Notes: generated from the letters alone by a model not told the origin. A DNA stretch of 64,000 nucleotides from CAYUMU01 sp964445985 (GCA_964445985.1 CAYUMU010000003.1:101553-165552); one strand, 5' to 3'; counted from the first letter of the stretch, positions 51,451 to 59,834 are shown. Numbers and translations: made by a program.

Positions 51451-52635
51451 TTTTTCCTGCTCGACCACCATGGGGGTCTGCTCGGGATCGACTTTGGCCC
51501 CCGGCAGCGCGCGTTGCAGACCATTCACCACGACCCAATCGGTCTTCTCAATGCCCGCTTCAACAACCCTCAGCGAGCCCACGCTGATCCCCAATTTGAC
51601 GGGGCGATACTCCACGGTCTGCTCATGGTTGACCACCAGCAAATAATCGCCGCGCTGGTCCGATCCCAGCGCCCGCTCTTCCACCAGCAACCGCGGCGTG
51701 GGATCGCCAATCGAGGCCCGGATGCGCACAAACAGGCCGGGCACCAGCGTGCCGTTGGTATTGTGAAAACGGCCGCGGCGGAGCACGGTGCCCGTATTGG
51801 GATTGACGCCAAACTCGCGAAAATCCAGGTAACCCTCGTTCGGAAAGCCCGCTTCGTTCGCCAATCCCATGTGCAACACCGGCGGATTCTTATTCGGGTC
51901 GGGCAGAGTGTTTTGGCGCATCATGGCCATGAAGCGCAGCAGGTCGCTCTCGCTGACATTGAAATACACATCGATCGGATCCAGGCTTTCAATAATGGCC
52001 AGCAAGGTTTGCTCGCGCAGCACCAGGTTGCCCACATCGACCAGGTGCCGCCCGATGCGGCCGTCCATCGGCGCCAAAATTTTGGTATAGCTCAGGTCGA
52101 GTTCGGCCCGATCGAGCGCCGCCTGGGCCGCGTCGACATTGGCCTGGGCGCTGGCCAGCTCGGCCGCTTGAATATCGCGCTCGCTGGGAGTGACCGCGCC
52201 CTTGCGAAAAGCTTCTTGAACCCGGTTGAATTCTGCTTGTTCCAACTGCATGGCGGTTTGCGTTTTGCGCAGTTCTGCCTGGGCCGAAGCTTTGGCGACT
52301 TCGTACTCGGCCGGCTCGATCACGAACAGCACCTCGTCTTGTTTGACCGTCGCTCCGTCTTTGAAGCGAATCTCCTTCAAATAGCCGTTCACGCGAGCGC
52401 GCAATTCGACCCGGGCCGTGGCCTGGGTGGCGCCGGTGAATTCCATCCAATTCACCACGTCTTGCTCGACAGGTTGTGCCACGGTTACCTTGGGCGGAGG
52501 AGGAGGCTTGAATTCATTCGCGCGTTCGCAGCCCACCGTCGCCGCGGCCAGAATCGCGAGCATTTGCCAGGTGCCAACGGAAAGGCAAAGCCAGGCTCGT
52601 TTTGCAGCGGCAAATGGAACAAACGACCGGTGCAT
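51415..52635 (-). CDS. RND efflux periplasmic adaptor (membrane fusion protein)
   Basis: A 406-residue MFP linking the RND permease to an outer-membrane channel. Lipoprotein-type signal: MLAILAAATVGCERAN, with Cys at the lipobox. Then the biotinyl-lipoyl hairpin halves (VVNWMEFTGATQATARVELRARVNGYLKEI; VLFVIEPAEYE), a long coiled-coil hairpin (about 110-180, AKASAQAELRKTQTAMQLEQAEFNRVQ...), GRIGRHLVDVGNLV, and the beta-barrel and membrane-proximal domains. ATG 52635 (MHRSFVPFAAAKRAW) is used; the open frame to 52818 adds 61 residues without homology character. The last residues, about ATGFPPSRE, derive from an inserted REP-like element (51413-51450), so the original C-terminus was replaced. 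Second gene of the marR operon. Confidence 0.94.
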   Translation of the reverse strand: MHRSFVPFAAAKRAWLCLSVGTWQMLAILAAATVGCERANEFKPPPPPKVTVAQPVEQDVVNWMEFTGATQATARVELRARVNGYLKEIRFKDGATVKQDEVLFVIEPAEYEVAKASAQAELRKTQTAMQLEQAEFNRVQEAFRKGAVTPSERDIQAAELASAQANVDAAQAALDRAELDLSYTKILAPMDGRIGRHLVDVGNLVLREQTLLAIIESLDPIDVYFNVSESDLLRFMAMMRQNTLPDPNKNPPVLHMGLANEAGFPNEGYLDFREFGVNPNTGTVLRRGRFHNTNGTLVPGLFVRIRASIGDPTPRLLVEERALGSDQRGDYLLVVNHEQTVEYRPVKLGISVGSLRVVEAGIEKTDWVVVNGLQRALPGAKVDPEQTPMVVEQEKSAATGFPPSRE

Positions 52636-52738
52636 CGAAGGTAGATCCTGAAGAGAAGTGGGGAATCGTTTGACCTTGCCCAAATTTCGGGCGCGAAACA
52701 CGTGCCCAGCAATCTGGCATCTCAGGCCATTCGGGCGC

Positions 52739-53209
52739 TCAAGGCGGATTCGCTGACGGTTCGGCCGTTTCGGTGGACTCTTGGGCCAGGTTTGCCCGCA
52801 GCTTGGCCAACAACTCATTCAAGGTGGCGATCTGGCTGGGAGACAGGCCGCGGGTGGCGCGGGCTCGAACCCGCTCCGCGCACTCGACAATCGTCTTCCA
52901 CATGGGCTCGGCTTTTGCCAAGGGAACCACGATCTTCTTGCGGCGATCTTCCGGGCAAGCCTGCCGGACCAGCAGACCATCGCGTTCCATGCGATCGAGC
53001 ACTCCCACCAACGTGGGCGGCTCGATGTTCATGCGGGTAGCCAATTCCACCTGCGACAACGAGCCCTCGAGCGCCAGCCAGGCCAGCACCTGGCACTGCC
53101 GGTAGGTAATGCCGCGGGGCATCAACTCCTCGTTCATCACGCGCTCGAATAAGTGAGCGGTCATGCACGTCCAGTAACCAACGCTGGCGTGAAAATCGTA
53201 TTCCAGCAC
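52739..53209 (-). CDS. MarR-family transcriptional regulator
   Basis: A 156-residue winged-helix repressor, probably controlling the efflux operon it heads. The MarR core is visible: ITYRQCQVLAWLALEGSLSQVELATRMNIEPPTLVGVLDRMERDGLLVRQ (recognition helix and wing follow each other normally), with the wing CPEDRRKKIVVPLAKAE. The start is a GTG at 53209 (MLEYDFHASVG...), the first codon of the open frame; no good ribosome site precedes it. The gene is followed after 103 bases by the adaptor gene in the same direction, and a sigma-70-type promoter lies about 60 bases upstream. Inducer and operator are not identified. Confidence 0.92.
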   Translation of the reverse strand: MLEYDFHASVGYWTCMTAHLFERVMNEELMPRGITYRQCQVLAWLALEGSLSQVELATRMNIEPPTLVGVLDRMERDGLLVRQACPEDRRKKIVVPLAKAEPMWKTIVECAERVRARATRGLSPSQIATLNELLAKLRANLAQESTETAEPSANPP

Positions 53210-53266
53210 GGGGGCTCACTTAGCAAAGGAACAATAAGGCATCCAATGATTCGCCTGCTAATCAAT

Positions 53267-53295
53267 AGTATACAATCGAAGCAGACCGCAGGCAA
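53267..53295 (-). promoter_or_regulatory. Sigma-70-type promoter of the marR efflux operon
   Basis: On the minus strand TTGCCT (53295-53290), 17 nt, then TATACT (53272-53267). The predicted start near 53260 lies about 50 bases before the marR GTG. The -10 region sits in a small AT-rich patch, AATAGTATACAAT, which would suit a repressor site. Confidence 0.55.
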
Positions 53296-53447
53296 ATTGG
53301 GCAAACACTACAAGTTGGCCCAGGCAAAACGCGGCAATGCGGCGCGCCCCCTTGTTCGTGGCCGAGGGATTTCCTACCTTCGACTCCAGCAATGGGGTGC
53401 TCTCTCCCCCGCCACTTCTTCTCCTTTAAATACCTGCCTCAGCAATC

Positions 53448-54305
53448 ATGTTTACACCTCGCCACGATTTTCTGGTCGGCATTGATTCCGATGGCTGCGC
53501 TTTCGATACGATGGAGCTGAAGCACAAAGAGTGCTTCATTCCCAACACAATCAATTACTACGAGCTGCAAGCCGTGAGCAAGTATGCTCGCGAGGCCGCC
53601 GAGTTCGTGAACCTGTATTCCAAGAGCCGCGGGATCAACCGCTTTCCGGCCTTGGTGGAAACGCTGGAATGGCTGCGGAAGCGGCCCGAGGTGCTTGCCC
53701 GGGAAGTTAAGATCGAGATCCCCGCCGGCCTGGCCAAGTGGCTCAAGGAAGAAACCAAATTAGGGACTCCGGCGTTAAAGTCGGCCGTGCAAGCGACCGG
53801 CGACGCCGATTTGAAGCAGGCCCTGGCCTGGTCGGACGCGGTGAACGCCGACGTGGACAAGATCGTGCGGAACTGCCCGCCGTTCCCGTATGTGCGCGAA
53901 AGTTTAGAAAAGCTCACCGGCAAGGCCGATCTGCTGGTGGTTTCGGCAACGCCGAACGCCGCCTTGCAAAAGGAGTGGGACGAGCACGACCTGGCCAAAT
54001 TCGTGGCCGCCATTTGTGGTCAAGAGTCGGGCACCAAAAAAGAAACCCTGGCCGTGGCGACCAGGTATGCCCAGGACCATGTCTTGATGATTGGCGACGC
54101 GCCGGGCGACTTCAAAGCCGCCCAGGCCAACCATACGCTGTTCTACCCCATCAATCCGGGCGCGGAAGACGCGAGTTGGCAACGCTTCTTCGAGGAAGGC
54201 ATTGAGCGCTTCTTGAACGGCAGCTTTGCCGGCGCGTTCCAGCGGCAATTGCTGGAAGAATTCGATAGCTATTTGCCAGCGACCCCGCCCTGGCAGCGAA
54301 AGTAG
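53448..54305 (+). CDS. HAD-superfamily hydrolase
   Basis: A 285-residue cytoplasmic phosphatase-like protein. HAD motifs: GIDSDGCAFDT near residue 11 (nucleophile Asp and acid/base Asp), LLVVSATPN near 160 (motif II Ser/Thr), KKETLAVATRY near 196 (motif III Lys), and LMIGDAPGDFKAAQ near 213 (motif IV acidic pair). The insert between motifs I and II, about 140 residues and mostly helical, is long and gives no substrate clue. It is divergent from the efflux operon, with 238 bases in between, and followed by a REP-like element. Phosphatase or phosphonatase activity is inferred from the motifs alone. Confidence 0.9.
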   Translation: MFTPRHDFLVGIDSDGCAFDTMELKHKECFIPNTINYYELQAVSKYAREAAEFVNLYSKSRGINRFPALVETLEWLRKRPEVLAREVKIEIPAGLAKWLKEETKLGTPALKSAVQATGDADLKQALAWSDAVNADVDKIVRNCPPFPYVRESLEKLTGKADLLVVSATPNAALQKEWDEHDLAKFVAAICGQESGTKKETLAVATRYAQDHVLMIGDAPGDFKAAQANHTLFYPINPGAEDASWQRFFEEGIERFLNGSFAGAFQRQLLEEFDSYLPATPPWQRK

Positions 54306-54436
54306 CTCCACTGCTGGAGCCGCTCTTCATCCCTCGCCGCTTGATAACCCTTGAGCCGGCGGGATCGACAACCAGAGGCGACATCGATCATTTACTTCCC
54401 GGCTTGTCCCTGACTGCTCAATATCCCTCGCAACAC

Positions 54437-54500
54437 CGTCATTCCCGCGAAGAACCTGCCCTCGTGAAGACGGGGGCGGGAACCCAAGAGCGGCGGATGC
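54437..54500 (+). repeat. REP-like unit, CGTCATTCCCG family
   Basis: Extended form: CGTCATTCCCGCGAAGAACC then TGCCCTCGTGAAGACGGGGGCGGGAA, and GCGGCGGA. The bases before it (ATCGATCATTTACTTCC) resemble those before the 51356 copy (ATCAATCATTTACTTCC), so the duplicated unit is longer than the hairpin itself. Confidence 0.8.
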
Positions 54501-54682
54501 GACGTTGCGATTTAAAATCAGTTTGGACACAAGTTCGTGACCGGGAAGTTATTCTTCACCCACCCCAAGTGGCGAAGTCCATCATCGGCTGTTGAGATTT
54601 TTTTGACAGCCTTGGATTTTCGACCTATCGGTTTCAATACAGCTTTCAGTGGAACATCCCACGGAAAGCATCTAGCGCAAAA

Positions 54683-54765
54683 TCGAACGGGCAAACCGGT
54701 CGTGAGACCGGGACGCAAAGCCATGGGGCTCTCCGCCCGCGCGGGGAGCATGCCAGGTTGCCGTG
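54683..54765 (+). ncRNA. Cyclic-di-GMP-I (GEMM) riboswitch
   Basis: The sequence GGGCAAACC, a GNRA-capped stem CCGGUC-GUGA-GACCGG, the invariant GGGACGCAAAGCC, a second stem-loop (GGGGCUCUCC...GGGGAGCAUGCC) and AGGUUGCCG follow the GEMM-I aptamer in order and spacing. It binds the second messenger cyclic di-GMP. Aptamer ends about 186 nt before the start codon of the TadG-like gene on the same strand. No GEMM-regulated gene other than that one is in range. Confidence 0.93.
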
Positions 54766-54950
54766 GTTTGCCGGCGCCTATTAGCCGAGGCGTCGAGCGA
54801 CGGCATTGCGAGTTGCTAGCCCGCCCTGCGCGACTCTCGGCTTCAGGCGTTTGGTTTCTTGAACATTTGACAATTGTTCGCAGCGCTCATGCGCTGTTTA
54901 TAAGCCATTCTTGCCATATGCCTGAATTTGGTTCCGTGAGGTGATTAGTC

Positions 54951-56342
54951 ATGAACTGCCCAAGATCCATGCATCGGCGTCGCGGCGCCACGCTCGTGCT
55001 GTGCGCGGTGTTGATGGTCTTCATGATTGCCATGATGGCGTTTGCCATCGACCTGGGCTACATCGTGCTGGTTCGCACGCAAATGCAGAACTCGGCCGAT
55101 TCGGGAGCCTTGGCCGGCGCCGCCGCCACGTTCCTGGGAAATGAAACCGCTCGTCAAGAAGCCGCGCGCTTCATCGGTTACAACCAGGCCGGCGGACATG
55201 ACATCACGTCCGATCAAATCACGGTGAACCTGGGACGCTGGGACGCGGACACGCGCACGTTCAACAACACGGAGGTCGATCCGGGAGCCATCGAAGTCAT
55301 TCTGCGGCGCACCGCGCAGCCGTTGTTCTTTGGCAAGATTTTCGGCAGCGACTACACCACCGAAGTCAAAGCGATCGCCACCTTCCAGCCTCGCGACATC
55401 ATGCTCGTGCTCGACTACTCCGGCTCCATGAGCTCCGACAGTCAACTCGGCGCGATCAACAGCCTGGGCCGCTCGGCGGTGGAAGCCAATCTACAGAAAA
55501 TATACCAAGAGCTAGGGTCGCCAAAATTCGGCAGTATGAAATGGGCTCCCCAAAGCATTACTTCGACCAACCTCGCCACCATCAAAGATACTTTGGGCAT
55601 CAAGAACACCAAGTGGCCCTATCCTGGCGGTTCATGGGATAGCTATATCAACTACGTGCAAAACGATAGCACCATCAATAACGCCGGCTATCGTAAAAAA
55701 TATGGTTATCTGACCTGGGTTAACTATATTCTCGCCAATAACTACACCTACGCGAACAATCCCAACCTTTGGAAAACGTCGCAGCAACCCGTCACCGCGC
55801 TCAAGAACGCCGTGGACGTACTGGTGTCTTACATTCAAGAGAATAGCCCGAACGACCAATTGGGGTTGAGCATCTACACGTCGTCCGACGGCACCGCCCT
55901 CTTGGAACGCAAGCTGGGGCAGAACTTTGACCAGATCGCCAAAATCACCCGGCAGCGACAGGCAGGGCACTACCAGATTTACACCAACATTTACGACGGA
56001 CTGCGAGTTGGCCGCCAAGAGCTCGAAAAGAACTCGCGAACCAACGCCCAGAAGATGATCGTGCTCATGACCGACGGGCTAGCGAATCTGCCCTACAACT
56101 CCAGCCAGGCCAAATCGTACGCGCTGCAAGAAGCCGATCGTTGCAAGGCCTCGCGAATTCCGGTTGTGACGATCTCCCTGGGGGCCGACGCCGACAGCAA
56201 CTTGATGGACCAAATCGCCAAAAAGACGGGCGGCGTTCACTTCAATATTCCCGGTGGTCAATCCGTGGAGAAATACGAAGAGCAGCTCAAGAATGTGTTT
56301 CGCCGCGTGGCTGGCGACCGGGGTTTGGTGCTGGTGAAGTAA
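54951..56342 (+). CDS. TadE/TadG-like pilus-assembly protein with von Willebrand factor A domain
   Basis: A 463-residue envelope protein. Residues 1-65 are the TadE/G-like N-terminus: RRRGATLVLCAVLMVFMIAMMAFAIDLGYIVLVRTQMQNSADSGALAGA, a single membrane helix with the QxxADSxALAGA block. The rest is a vWA domain with the MIDAS motif DYSGSMS near residue 154 and MTDGLAN near 372. About 150 residues with lower GC and many Asn/Tyr (for example NYILANNYTYANNPN) are inserted between the two MIDAS parts. A ribosome site (GAGGTGAT) lies 7 bases before ATG 54951. A c-di-GMP riboswitch upstream suggests control of surface attachment. A terminator follows at 56396-56430. Confidence 0.92.
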   Translation: MNCPRSMHRRRGATLVLCAVLMVFMIAMMAFAIDLGYIVLVRTQMQNSADSGALAGAAATFLGNETARQEAARFIGYNQAGGHDITSDQITVNLGRWDADTRTFNNTEVDPGAIEVILRRTAQPLFFGKIFGSDYTTEVKAIATFQPRDIMLVLDYSGSMSSDSQLGAINSLGRSAVEANLQKIYQELGSPKFGSMKWAPQSITSTNLATIKDTLGIKNTKWPYPGGSWDSYINYVQNDSTINNAGYRKKYGYLTWVNYILANNYTYANNPNLWKTSQQPVTALKNAVDVLVSYIQENSPNDQLGLSIYTSSDGTALLERKLGQNFDQIAKITRQRQAGHYQIYTNIYDGLRVGRQELEKNSRTNAQKMIVLMTDGLANLPYNSSQAKSYALQEADRCKASRIPVVTISLGADADSNLMDQIAKKTGGVHFNIPGGQSVEKYEEQLKNVFRRVAGDRGLVLVK

Positions 56343-56650
56343 GCAACTTCCGCTCGGCAATTTTCGGCCAGCCAATTGATCGTACGACCTTTGCATCGAG
56401 AGGGCTGTCTTAACCCTCTCGATTTTTCTTGGCTTCTACCACCGAGCCCATGCCGCCGCCTGCGCGCCCGGCGAGGGCGCGAGCGATGTCAGCACGGCTG
56501 GCGCAAGCCCCGCATCCGTTTTCTTCGCTGCTTCCGGAGCTTTTGGCACAATCCGCAAAATTGATCCAAAGCTCAGCGCGCCGCCCGCCGATACAAGGTG
56601 TGACGGTAGATTGGGACAGGAACCCACTTGCGCATCGGGAAGGTGCTGGC
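56343..56650. other. Spacer with terminator upstream of the thioredoxin/YHS gene
   Basis: 308 bases: the terminator at 56396-56430, then GC-rich sequence open in the thioredoxin frame back to 56429 but with no homology-like content. No further feature. Confidence 0.5.
56396..56430 (+). terminator. Rho-independent terminator after the TadG-like gene
   Basis: ATCGAGAGGG at 56396-56405 and its exact complement at 56415-56424 form a 10-bp stem with a 9-nt loop, followed by TTTTCT. It lies 54 bases after the stop codon. Confidence 0.88.
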
Positions 56651-57889
56651 ATGCGTGCAACGCACTTAATGGTATCGATTTTGTTCGGCCTGGCGCCCCT
56701 ATCGGCCATGGGGTTTGAACCCTCGCCAAGCTGGGAAACAAATCTGAAGGCCGCTCAAGAGCAGGCGAGTCGCACCAATCGACTGGTGCTCGTCCACTGC
56801 TGGACGCCCAGTTGTGGGCCGTGCAGGGCGATGGAGCAAACGGTGTTTGCCGACCCCAACGTCACGCACTCGCTGAGCCAGCACTACGTGCCAGTGAAGC
56901 TCAACCTTCAAGACGATCCGGAATTTGGCCGGAAGTACGGGATCAAAACCATCCCCACCGACGTGGTCATCGCGCCCGACGGCACGATGATTGAAATGGT
57001 CAACAGCCCTCGGACTTCGGAAACATACGTTTCCAAGTTCACGCAAGTGGCGCTGGCGGCGGCGACTCAGCCGGTTTCCACGCCCGCTCCGGCGGGAGAG
57101 CTTGCCCCAAACGGGGCCGCGCCGCCTGCTGCTGTTGCTAGCAATAACCCCGCCCCCGCGGCTCCAGGCCCCGCGGCCTCGCCTGGCCTGGTGGGCGATC
57201 GTTACAAAGACCATCCCCTCGTGAATGGTTTCGCCGGACGCTACGGCAACGAAGCCGTGCAAGGGGCGCCGCCGTTTGGAGCTCCGCAAGGCAACCCGCC
57301 GCAAGCAGAGCAATCGATTCCCGATTATCGCCACAACGCGACGGTCTCCCAGCCGGTTTACTCGGGACAAACGAATAGCCCTGCTGCTCTGGGAATGACG
57401 CCGCCGGTTGGAACCCCCTCGCAGCCTGTCGGGAATCCTGCCGCGGTGGCATCGCCGACCGCCCCCGCGAATTCCGCCGTCTCCAATCCGCACAACATTC
57501 AGTTGCCGCCCGGCGTGCCTCCCTTGGCCTTCGATGGCTATTGCACCGTAACCGTGCGTGACCAAGAAGCCTGGCAGTTGGGCAACTCGGCCTGGGGTGT
57601 AATTCATCGCGGCCAGACCTACTTGTTCGCCACCCAGCAGGCCCAACAGGTTTTCCAGAGCAAGCCCGACTTCTACGGCATGGTCCTCGGTGGACACGAC
57701 GTGATTCACTATCTGGAAACGGGACAAATGGTTCCCGGCAGTCGCGAGCACGGGGCGACCTACAAGTCGGGCGGCGTGTTCCTGTTCGCCAACGAGGTCA
57801 ACTTGAAGCGGTTCCAAGAGGAACCGATCGGCTTCATCAACCGCCTGCAACAAATGCAGAAACCGGCCGCTGCTCAGCCGCAGCGTTAA
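56651..57889 (+). CDS. Exported thioredoxin-fold protein with C-terminal YHS-like tandem
   Basis: A 412-residue periplasmic protein. Signal peptide MVSILFGLAPLSAMG; a thioredoxin-like domain (about 20-125) with the redox pair in CWTPSCGPCRAMEQ near residue 55 and the cis-Pro in KTIPTDVV; a Pro/Ala-rich disordered linker (about 140-285); and two YHS-like modules (about 293-343, LAFDGYCTVTVRDQEAW and GQTYLFATQQAQQVFQSKPDFYG; and 347-400, GHDVIHYLETGQMV and GGVFLFANEVNLKRFQEEP). YHS modules often bind metal, but the Cys/His set is sparse here. ATG 56651 follows AAGGTG by 8 bases; the ORF start at 56429 lacks a site. Likely a redox or metallochaperone role in the periplasm; details unknown. Confidence 0.88.
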   Translation: MRATHLMVSILFGLAPLSAMGFEPSPSWETNLKAAQEQASRTNRLVLVHCWTPSCGPCRAMEQTVFADPNVTHSLSQHYVPVKLNLQDDPEFGRKYGIKTIPTDVVIAPDGTMIEMVNSPRTSETYVSKFTQVALAAATQPVSTPAPAGELAPNGAAPPAAVASNNPAPAAPGPAASPGLVGDRYKDHPLVNGFAGRYGNEAVQGAPPFGAPQGNPPQAEQSIPDYRHNATVSQPVYSGQTNSPAALGMTPPVGTPSQPVGNPAAVASPTAPANSAVSNPHNIQLPPGVPPLAFDGYCTVTVRDQEAWQLGNSAWGVIHRGQTYLFATQQAQQVFQSKPDFYGMVLGGHDVIHYLETGQMVPGSREHGATYKSGGVFLFANEVNLKRFQEEPIGFINRLQQMQKPAAAQPQR

Positions 57890-57917
57890 CCGCGGTCTTC
57901 TGGAGGTCGTCCTGGCA

Positions 57918-58244
57918 ATGGAATTGGGCCTGAAGGATACCGTGGCTGTCGTGTGGGGCGCCGCGGGCGGAATCGGCGCGGCCACCGCCGCGGAATTCGC
58001 GTCGGAAGGCGCCCGGGTGGCCTTGGTGGATCGGGACCGCGACGCGCTGAACTCGCTCGCCGAGAAACTGAGTGGCCTGTTCGCCACGCCAACTTTGCCG
58101 CTCGTGGCCGATGTGACCGACCCGGCCTCGGTCGCGGCCGTTGCCGACCAGGTTTGGGATCGCTGGGGACAACACCAGGCAAATCGCGCCCCTCGGGCGC
58201 CGCATCGTTCTCGTCTTAGCCGAAGTACCCGCCGCGGTTCATGA
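57918..58244 (+). pseudogene. Truncated SDR gene (N-terminal Rossmann half only)
   Basis: Starts MELGLKDTVAVVWGAAGGIGAATAAEFASEGARVALVDRD with a GGAGGT ribosome site 10 bases upstream, then proceeds through DVTDPASVAAVADQVWDRWG as in intact SDR enzymes. Homology-like content stops abruptly at about residue 84 (58170), where the catalytic half should begin. The frame continues as basic, Arg/Ser-rich nonsense to a stop at 58244, overlapping the end of the opposite-strand gene. No NNAG, Ser or YxxxK motif exists. A deletion or rearrangement removed the rest. It follows the thioredoxin gene by 28 bases. Confidence 0.8.
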
Positions 58245-58509
58245 CCAGCCAGGCCAGCCCTCCGATAATGCCCGCCAGGTAGCCGGCATACTTCATCCAT
58301 TGCCAGGTTGGGTCGTGCTCGGGCGTTTGCCAAATAACCTGGGGGCTTGCGGCCAGGCGCTCGGCCCCGCAGCGCGGACAACACGACTCGCGCAGCCGCA
58401 CGTAGCCGCTGCAGTTCCAACAAATTCGGGCGTTGGAAACCGGTCGCGTTACGCTGGATGTCGAAACCCGCCTTTGATCTGCCAGCCCTGAATCACACAG
58501 CACACTCAT
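58216..58509 (-). CDS. Small zinc-ribbon membrane protein
   Basis: A 97-residue protein with a zinc ribbon, CWNCSGYVRLRESCCPRC (two CxxC pairs, the second being CPRC with an additional Cys before it), at residues about 30-47, and one hydrophobic helix (MKYAGYLAGIIGGLAWLVMN) near the C-terminus. Small zinc-ribbon/one-helix proteins of this plan are common in planctomycetes, without known function. The start at 58509 is the first Met of the frame; RBS not obvious. The SDR remnant on the opposite strand runs 29 bases into its 3' end. Confidence 0.78.
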   Translation of the reverse strand: MSVLCDSGLADQRRVSTSSVTRPVSNARICWNCSGYVRLRESCCPRCGAERLAASPQVIWQTPEHDPTWQWMKYAGYLAGIIGGLAWLVMNRGGYFG

Positions 58510-58923
58510 CTTTTTGACTCCAGTCGCGTACTCTTGGGATCGCCTTCCAAATCGGTTCTACAAACTCCTAAGCGCAGACCGGCCTGCTTGTGCAACGCGA
58601 ATAAGAGGAAAAGTCCAATCGTGCCAAACTCGACGCATACCCTCCATCCTCACAATGACAAACCGCGTTTAGCACGCATCACGGAACGGATTTTGGGGAG
58701 AGATTGGATTGCAAAATTGAGGGCGCCCGGGTGATTTGGGCGAAACCGAGCGAATCAGAACCGCGGGGCTTACCCGGAGTTATCGACCGCAACCCAAATC
58801 CTGCACTGCTTTTATGGCAACACCGCGTGACGGCTCAAGGCAGGTCGGAAGGGTTGTGGTCGTCCCCCGAATGTGTGACGTCGATTTGATATCATTTCCA
58901 TCAAATTGACGACATGCGGCCGA
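58510..58923. other. Spacer between zinc-ribbon gene and bioD
   Basis: 414 bases with no convincing gene. A 7-bp inverted repeat, ATTTGAT/ATCAAAT, lies near 58884-58906, close to the 3' end of bioD. The rest is featureless. Confidence 0.4.
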
Positions 58924-59700
58924 TCAGCGGGGCTCCGGAGAAGCGGCCAGGCGAGCCCAATCGATGGGCTGATCCCAAGATGTCGCCTGGTGGCGAAGTC
59001 GAACGACCAACTCGCATCGCTGGCCCAACCAGTGGCAAAGCTGCTGCTGATTCCCCTCGCAACTCAGGTCGACGCCGCTGGGGCCAAGGCCGTTCTCCGG
59101 GGCGGAAGGGGGTGGGAGGCCGTCGTGACGGTCTTGGCGAGTCGCATCGTCGGGCGGCGCCACATCGTTGAGCACCACGGCGACGATCTTGAGGCCGCGT
59201 CGCTGGCAAGCTTCGGCCGTAAGCAGCGTATGATTGATCACCCCCAATTGGTTCGACGCGACAATCACCACGGGAAATGCCAGATCTTGGGCGAGATCGG
59301 CCACCAGGTCTTGCTCGCTGATCGGTGATAGAAAGCCTCCGGCCCCTTCGACCACCACCACGTCGTAGCCGTCCCAGGCAGCCAGCCCTTGGCGAAGCAG
59401 CACGGAGTTCACGGTTCGACCTTCCGCGGCCGCGGCCAGCGGCGGAGCCAATGGAGCCCGAAACTGTTGAGGGCAAACCGCGTGGATCTGCTGGGGACGC
59501 CCGGCGGCTTCCCAGAGGGCGACGGCGTCTTCCGAAATCCAGCGACCTTGCTCCCATCGGCAGCCGCTGGCTACCGGCTTATAAACGCCCACTTTCTTTC
59601 CAGCTTGCAGCAATTCTTGCGCAATGCGCGCCGCCACGTAGGTTTTGCCGACTTCGGTGCTGGTTCCGGTGATGAAGAGGCCGGGGGAATGAAATTTCAT
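58924..59700 (-). CDS. bioD: Dethiobiotin synthetase
   Basis: Closes the ureido ring of 7,8-diaminopelargonate with CO2 and ATP to give dethiobiotin, the penultimate step of biotin synthesis, in the cytoplasm. The 258-residue product begins FITGTSTEVGKTYVAARIAQELL with the P-loop, then KPVASGC, VCPQQFRAPLAPPLAA, VVEGAGGFLSPISE and VASNQLGVINHTLLTAEA, all BioD-specific. Its C-terminal 60 residues are more variable. ATG 59700 gives the family's usual N-terminus. No other bio gene is in the window; bioD alone at a separate locus is common. It is divergent from the secreted protein gene at 59835. Confidence 0.95.
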   Translation of the reverse strand: MKFHSPGLFITGTSTEVGKTYVAARIAQELLQAGKKVGVYKPVASGCRWEQGRWISEDAVALWEAAGRPQQIHAVCPQQFRAPLAPPLAAAAEGRTVNSVLLRQGLAAWDGYDVVVVEGAGGFLSPISEQDLVADLAQDLAFPVVIVASNQLGVINHTLLTAEACQRRGLKIVAVVLNDVAPPDDATRQDRHDGLPPPSAPENGLGPSGVDLSCEGNQQQLCHWLGQRCELVVRLRHQATSWDQPIDWARLAASPEPR

Positions 59701-59834
59701 CGGCGGGTGAAGGCATTGGGCGGGAGGAAAGCAGTCTGGCGACGAAACAGGCTGAATTGACTGCCACCGGCGATTATAACGGAAGCCCTAGGCGGCGCGC
59801 GGGCGGAATAGATCTCTGGAAGGGAGAACGAATC

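Larger units (their letters stand above)
54306..54950. other. Spacer with REP-like unit and c-di-GMP riboswitch
   Basis: 645 bases without a protein gene; the plus frame 54537-54944 overlaps the riboswitch and is rejected. The REP-like unit is at 54437-54500 and the riboswitch at 54683-54765. From 54766 to 54950 is the expression platform, with a candidate long-range stem AGCCGAG (54783-54789) / CTCGGCT (54836-54842) before a T-rich patch. Confidence 0.7.

Noticed and set aside
54537..54944. 135-codon plus-strand frame before the TadG-like gene
   Set aside because: It runs through the c-di-GMP aptamer and has no ribosome site or protein-like composition.
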